Source: an uncultured Christensenella sp. (lineage in GTDB: Bacteria > Bacillota > Clostridia > Christensenellales > UBA1242). From it: a DNA stretch of 9,039 nt. Position 1 is the first letter of the stretch, and every line of letters starts with the position of its first letter. Position numbers and translations under genes: made by a program. Below the pieces are notes generated by a model that saw nothing but the letters and a program-made list of their open reading frames with translations, made no database searches and was not told the DNA's origin. Below are positions 5,842 through 9,039 of this stretch, in pieces. The stretch spans positions 1-9,039 of the forward strand of contig CAJLLK010000037.1 in the NCBI GenBank assembly GCA_905207515.1, written 5' to 3'.

Positions 5842-8269
5842 ATTTTACAATCAAGTTAACAATGCGGTTTGGCACGACAATTTCTTTGACAATCTGCTTG
5901 CCCGAAATCTGACTTGAAATTTTTGGGTCGTTTTTGACAAGCTTCAAAACATCTTCATTTGAAAGATTTGTTTCGACTTCCAATCTGCAAACAATTTTGC
6001 TGTTGACCTGAACGGCAATTTCCACAGCATCCAAAACAATTTTTGAAGGGTCAAATTCTGGATATTTTTGGTTGTGAACGGAATATTTTTCTCCAATTTC
6101 CTGCCAGAGTTCTTCGGCAAAATGTGGAGCCGCTGGAGCCATAAGCACAATCAAGTCTTTGACAACTTTTTTGCAAAGATCGACGTTCTTGTTTGGCTGG
6201 TTGTCATATTTATACATCGCGTTGACAAGTTCCATATATCTTGCGACTGCTACGTTGAAACTGAAACTTTCAAAACTTTCAGCCACATCTTTAATGCTTT
6301 TGTTGAGTGCAAAATCAAGTTCTTTTTCCGCTTTTGTGTAAGCACTTTCTTTGCCATTAAGTGCTGCCCATTTCAAACAAATTCGCTCCACTCTTTCCAT
6401 GAAAGCTTTCATGTGCTTGATGTTTTCATCCGACCAAACTCCGCCGTCGATATATTTCAAAGAAAACATCATGTGAAGTCTGAGCGCGTCACTTCCAAAT
6501 TCTTTCACATAGTCATCTGCGGTTTTTGAGCTGTTGCGTTTGCTCATTTTCTTGCCGTCCGGGCCCAAAATCATGCCCTGATGAATAAGTCTTTGGAAAG
6601 GTTCATCAAAATCTAAACATCCAATATCTCTCAAAAATTTGGTGATAAATCTTGAATAAAGCAAATGGCCTGTTGCGTGTTCGATGCCGCCCACATAACA
6701 ATCCACAGGCAACATTTTGTCAATCTTTTCACGAGAGAAAATTTCGTTTTCGCTGCGATGAGAGCATGGATATCTGAGCATATAAAACGAACTATCCACA
6801 AAAGTGTCCATTGTGTCAGCTTCACGCCTAGCCTTTGCGCCGCAAACTGGGCAAGTTGTGTTCATAAATTCTTCACATTTTCCAAGTGGACCTTCGCCGT
6901 CTGGCTTATAATCTGAAATATGTGGCAATCTGACCGGCAAATCTTTTTCAGGAACAGGCACTGTTCCGCAATGCGGGCAATAGATGATAGGAATTGGGCA
7001 CCCCCAATATCTTTGTCTAGCCACCGACCAATCGCGAAGTCTGAAATTTGTTTTTGGTCTACCCTTGCCAAGTTTTTCGAGCTTTTCAACAATCTTTTGC
7101 TTAGCTTCCTCGCTTGAAAGCCCGTCAAATTCTTGGCTGTTGCAAAGTGTGCCATATTCGCAGAACGGCAGTGGTTGTTCTTTGCCGTTTCTGTCGTTTA
7201 TAACGCGCTTAATTTTCAAGTTGTATTTTTTTGCAAAGTCAAAATCTCGCTCGTCATGAGCTGCAACTCCCATAACAATGCCAGTTGCGTAAGTTGAAAT
7301 GACATAATCAGCCACAAAAACAGGAACTTTTTCTCCTGTCAGCGGATTTGTGACATTAGTGCCAGTAAACGCCCCCGTCTTAGGCGAAGTTGTGCTTGTT
7401 CTTTCAATTTCGTCTTTTTTGAGCGCCTTGGCGATGTAGTCATTCACAGATTTTTCATATTCTTTTTTGATAAGTTTCTGTGTGAGTTGATTTTCTGGTG
7501 CAATAACCAAAAATGAAACACCAAAAAGAGTGTCAGGTCTTGAAGTGAAAACCGTCAGCTTGATGTTGTCATCGGTCAAAAAATCCACTTCTGCGCCCGT
7601 GCTTTTGCCAATCCAGTTTCTTTGGAGAGCCTTGGTTTTTTCTGGCCAATCAAGTTTGTCAAGCCCAGAGAGAAGCTCATCGGCATAATTTGTGATTTTA
7701 AAAAACCATTGTTTCATGTTTTTGTGCACAACTTCGCTGTCGCAACGCTCACAATGACCGTTGACAACCTGTTCGTTGGCGATGATTGTGTTGCATTTTG
7801 GGCAAAAGTTGACTGGCGCTTCTTTCTGATAAGCCAGACCTTTTTTGAAAAGTTGAACAACCAGCCACTGTGTCCATTTGTAATATTCTGGGTCACAAGT
7901 CACAAGTTCATAGTCCCAGTTGAAAGTTCCGCCAATTTCGCGAAGTTGTTTTTCCATAACTTCAATGTTGTGTTTTGTGCTGTCCTCTGGATGAATGCCC
8001 GTTTTGAGTGCATAATTTTCTGCTGGAAGCCCAAAAGCGTCAAAACCCATAGGCTGAAAAACGTTATAGCCCTGCAGTCTTTTAAAACGCCCAAAGCTGT
8101 CTGAAAGACCGAAGTTCCACCAATGCCCCAAGTGCAAGCTTGCCCCGCTTGGATAAGAAAACATTTCCAGCAAATAAAATTTTTTGTCCAATTTTTTTTC
8201 ATCAAATTTGTAAAGGTTATCTTTTTGCCATTTATCATTCCATTTTTTTTCAATCGCAACAAAATCCAT
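5840..8269 (-). CDS. leuS: Leucine--tRNA ligase (leucyl-tRNA synthetase)
   Basis: LeuRS is a cytoplasmic class Ia synthetase that charges tRNA-Leu with leucine using ATP and edits mischarged tRNA. The 809 residues match the B. subtilis-type length. Visible landmarks in order: the HIGH-type motif HLGH (46-49), the LQGYNVFQPMGFDAFGLPAE block (65-84), a zinc knuckle with C156, C159, C173 and C176, the CP1 editing domain with TSRPDTLFG (242-250) and AAHDERDF (336-343), a second CxxC pair (431/434 and 473/476), DTMDTFVDSS (485-494), YVGGIEHATGHLLYSR (525-540) and KMSKR (574-578), then the anticodon-binding helices and the typical LeuRS C-terminal domain (AVQVNSK to IVVPNRIVNLIVK). Two signatures are unusual: KMSKR followed by NSSK instead of the common KMSKS(K/R)GN, and HWWNF after the HIGH motif. 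The ATG is preceded by AGGAG with six-base spacing. It has its own promoter. It is intact and very probably the housekeeping enzyme. Confidence 0.98.
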   Translation of the reverse strand: MDFVAIEKKWNDKWQKDNLYKFDEKKLDKKFYLLEMFSYPSGASLHLGHWWNFGLSDSFGRFKRLQGYNVFQPMGFDAFGLPAENYALKTGIHPEDSTKHNIEVMEKQLREIGGTFNWDYELVTCDPEYYKWTQWLVVQLFKKGLAYQKEAPVNFCPKCNTIIANEQVVNGHCERCDSEVVHKNMKQWFFKITNYADELLSGLDKLDWPEKTKALQRNWIGKSTGAEVDFLTDDNIKLTVFTSRPDTLFGVSFLVIAPENQLTQKLIKKEYEKSVNDYIAKALKKDEIERTSTTSPKTGAFTGTNVTNPLTGEKVPVFVADYVISTYATGIVMGVAAHDERDFDFAKKYNLKIKRVINDRNGKEQPLPFCEYGTLCNSQEFDGLSSEEAKQKIVEKLEKLGKGRPKTNFRLRDWSVARQRYWGCPIPIIYCPHCGTVPVPEKDLPVRLPHISDYKPDGEGPLGKCEEFMNTTCPVCGAKARREADTMDTFVDSSFYMLRYPCSHRSENEIFSREKIDKMLPVDCYVGGIEHATGHLLYSRFITKFLRDIGCLDFDEPFQRLIHQGMILGPDGKKMSKRNSSKTADDYVKEFGSDALRLHMMFSLKYIDGGVWSDENIKHMKAFMERVERICLKWAALNGKESAYTKAEKELDFALNKSIKDVAESFESFSFNVAVARYMELVNAMYKYDNQPNKNVDLCKKVVKDLIVLMAPAAPHFAEELWQEIGEKYSVHNQKYPEFDPSKIVLDAVEIAVQVNSKIVCRLEVETNLSNEDVLKLVKNDPKISSQISGKQIVKEIVVPNRIVNLIVK

Positions 8270-8274
8270 AAATT

Positions 8275-8280
8275 TCTCCT
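8275..8280 (-). promoter_or_regulatory. Ribosome binding site of leuS
   Basis: AGGAGA on the minus strand, with AGGAG six bases before the ATG at 8269. It confirms the leuS start. Confidence 0.85.
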
Positions 8281-8292
8281 AAAATTTAAATA

Positions 8293-8321
8293 ATTTTAAT
8301 CTACCAAAAACAAAAAGTCAA
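8293..8321 (-). promoter_or_regulatory. SigA-type promoter of leuS
   Basis: On the minus strand TTGACT (8321-8316) and TAAAAT (8298-8293) are separated by 17 bases. Transcription would start near 8286, giving a leader of about 17 bases. The -35 overlaps the descending arm of the upstream gene's terminator stem and its first T. The leader is far too short for a T-box, which many Firmicutes place before leuS. Confidence 0.7.
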
Positions 8322-8338
8322 GCAATTTGTCGCTTGAC
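8312..8338 (-). terminator. Rho-independent terminator after the eight-helix membrane protein gene
   Basis: On the minus strand GTCAAGC (8338-8332) pairs perfectly with GCTTGAC (8323-8317) across an eight-base loop and is followed by five T residues (8316-8312). It lies 19 bases after the stop of the upstream gene, and its second arm also carries most of the leuS -35 element. One-directional. Confidence 0.85.
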
Positions 8339-8357
8339 CTGAAGAAAGAAAAAATTC

Positions 8358-9029
8358 TTAATCTTTGCTTTCTCTTGCCCAAGCCGAAGCCGACGCAATC
8401 AAAAACAGCCCAGGAATGTAAAACAAGAAAGCATAATCAAAATCAAGCAAAAAGTTCAAGCCCGAAAGCCCAAAAAGTGCAATTCCGCCGTTGACAAAAA
8501 AGGAAATCAACGCCGAAACAAAAACGAGCAAAAATCCCAAAAACAACAGCCACTGTGTTTTGATATGCACCAAAAACACGCCAAGCGAAACCAAAAAGTT
8601 TGAAAGATAAATCAGAGACATAAGCTGATAAGTGTCAAGTTCAACATATGTCGGCAAAATAAACCAAACGCACAACACAAGCGCCACTCTGACAGCGATG
8701 TTGACCACTTTTGCGCCAATGCTTTTGTTTAAAAGCAATGTGTAAATCAAAAACAAAAACTGCACCCCGCACAAAATCGACAAGCCAACCAACAGATTGT
8801 TTTCGACTGGATTTAAAACCAAAAAACAATCAGCCACAACTGTTCCCGCAAGTGCAAAAACAATCAGAAGATTTTTCAAATTGAATTTTATAAAAATCAA
8901 CGCCAGCAAAAAACACAGTCCGACACAAATATAATAGACATGATTTTCTTTCAATGGAAAATCGGCAGAAAAATTCCAAAAAAGCTTAAAAAAGAAAGCT
9001 GCAAAGACCAAAATGGCAAAAATAACCAT
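8358..9029 (-). CDS. Eight-helix integral membrane protein, possibly YhhN/TMEM86-like
   Basis: The product is almost entirely hydrophobic, with about eight helices (roughly 2-18, 30-47, 53-72, 77-98, 105-124, 133-154, 158-178, 195-215) and a short charged tail. Size and helix count fit the YhhN/TMEM86 family, some members of which are lysoplasmalogenases. VADCFLVL (65-72), followed by the VGLSILCGVQFLFLIY block (81-96) and YIPGLFLIASAS near the end, resemble that family's GD-x-x-L, G-x-x-x-F and final-helix patterns. However, the second conserved Asp expected in helix 7 appears as Ala (VSALISFF). The similarity is judged by eye and is weak. The ATG at 9029 has no ribosome binding site in the ten bases left, and the frame stays open to the window edge (Leu-Phe-Val before the Met), so the true start may lie outside the window. 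It ends with its own terminator before leuS. Confidence 0.8.
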   Translation of the reverse strand: MVIFAILVFAAFFFKLFWNFSADFPLKENHVYYICVGLCFLLALIFIKFNLKNLLIVFALAGTVVADCFLVLNPVENNLLVGLSILCGVQFLFLIYTLLLNKSIGAKVVNIAVRVALVLCVWFILPTYVELDTYQLMSLIYLSNFLVSLGVFLVHIKTQWLLFLGFLLVFVSALISFFVNGGIALFGLSGLNFLLDFDYAFLFYIPGLFLIASASAWARESKD

Positions 9030-9039
9030 GACAAAAAGT

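Noticed and set aside
5258..5917. Plus-strand Lys/Leu-rich reading frames within the acidic tail
   Set aside because: They are shifted frames of the GAA-rich sequence, with no start signals; the Glu frame carries the promoter and ribosome binding site.
8270..8357. T-box or other leader riboswitch before leuS
   Set aside because: The gap is only 88 bases, and its one hairpin is explained as the terminator of the upstream gene. No specifier loop or T-box sequence is visible.
1..9039. CRISPR array, insertion sequence, tRNA or phage module
   Set aside because: No spaced direct repeats, transposase-like frame, terminal inverted repeats, cloverleaf sequence or phage gene could be seen on either strand.

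Overview
The window is A+T-rich and has strong Shine-Dalgarno sites, consensus SigA-type promoters and rho-independent terminators. It carries a complete gerA-type spore germinant receptor operon. Together these point to an endospore-forming Firmicute, probably of the Clostridia and possibly an uncultured one; the exact taxon cannot be fixed from the sequence. UGA is used as a stop and Trp is UGG, so the standard bacterial code applies.

Layout, left to right. (1) Positions 5-3733, minus strand: a three-gene operon in the order gerA-A, gerA-B, gerA-C, with overlapping coding regions. It encodes the A (PF03323 type), B (spore permease, APC superfamily) and C (Ger(x)C) subunits of one germinant receptor. 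The C subunit is odd because it has no lipobox cysteine. (2) Positions 3785-4781, minus strand: a single-gene unit for a membrane-anchored extracytoplasmic protein with fibronectin-III-like folds, with its own promoter and terminator. (3) Positions 4751-4884: a short divergent promoter region. (4) Positions 4832-5841, plus strand: a single gene with an excellent promoter and ribosome binding site. It encodes three membrane helices followed by a 200-residue, very glutamate-rich tail. (5) Positions 5813-5841: a bidirectional terminator shared with the convergent leuS. (6) Positions 5840-8321, minus strand: leuS, leucyl-tRNA synthetase, with its own promoter and no room for a T-box. (7) Positions 8312-9039, minus strand: an eight-helix membrane protein, possibly of the YhhN/TMEM86 type, whose start may lie beyond the window, and its terminator.

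Only the three ger genes clearly work together, as one receptor complex in the inner spore membrane. The other genes look like separate transcription units: one housekeeping gene (leuS) and three membrane proteins without a firm function. I found no mobile element, CRISPR array, tRNA, rRNA or riboswitch, and no convincing new multi-gene system. The most interesting points are the lipobox-less GerC subunit, the acidic-tail membrane protein with an internal duplication, the near-leaderless start of the fibronectin-III-like gene, and the unusual signature motifs of the LeuRS.
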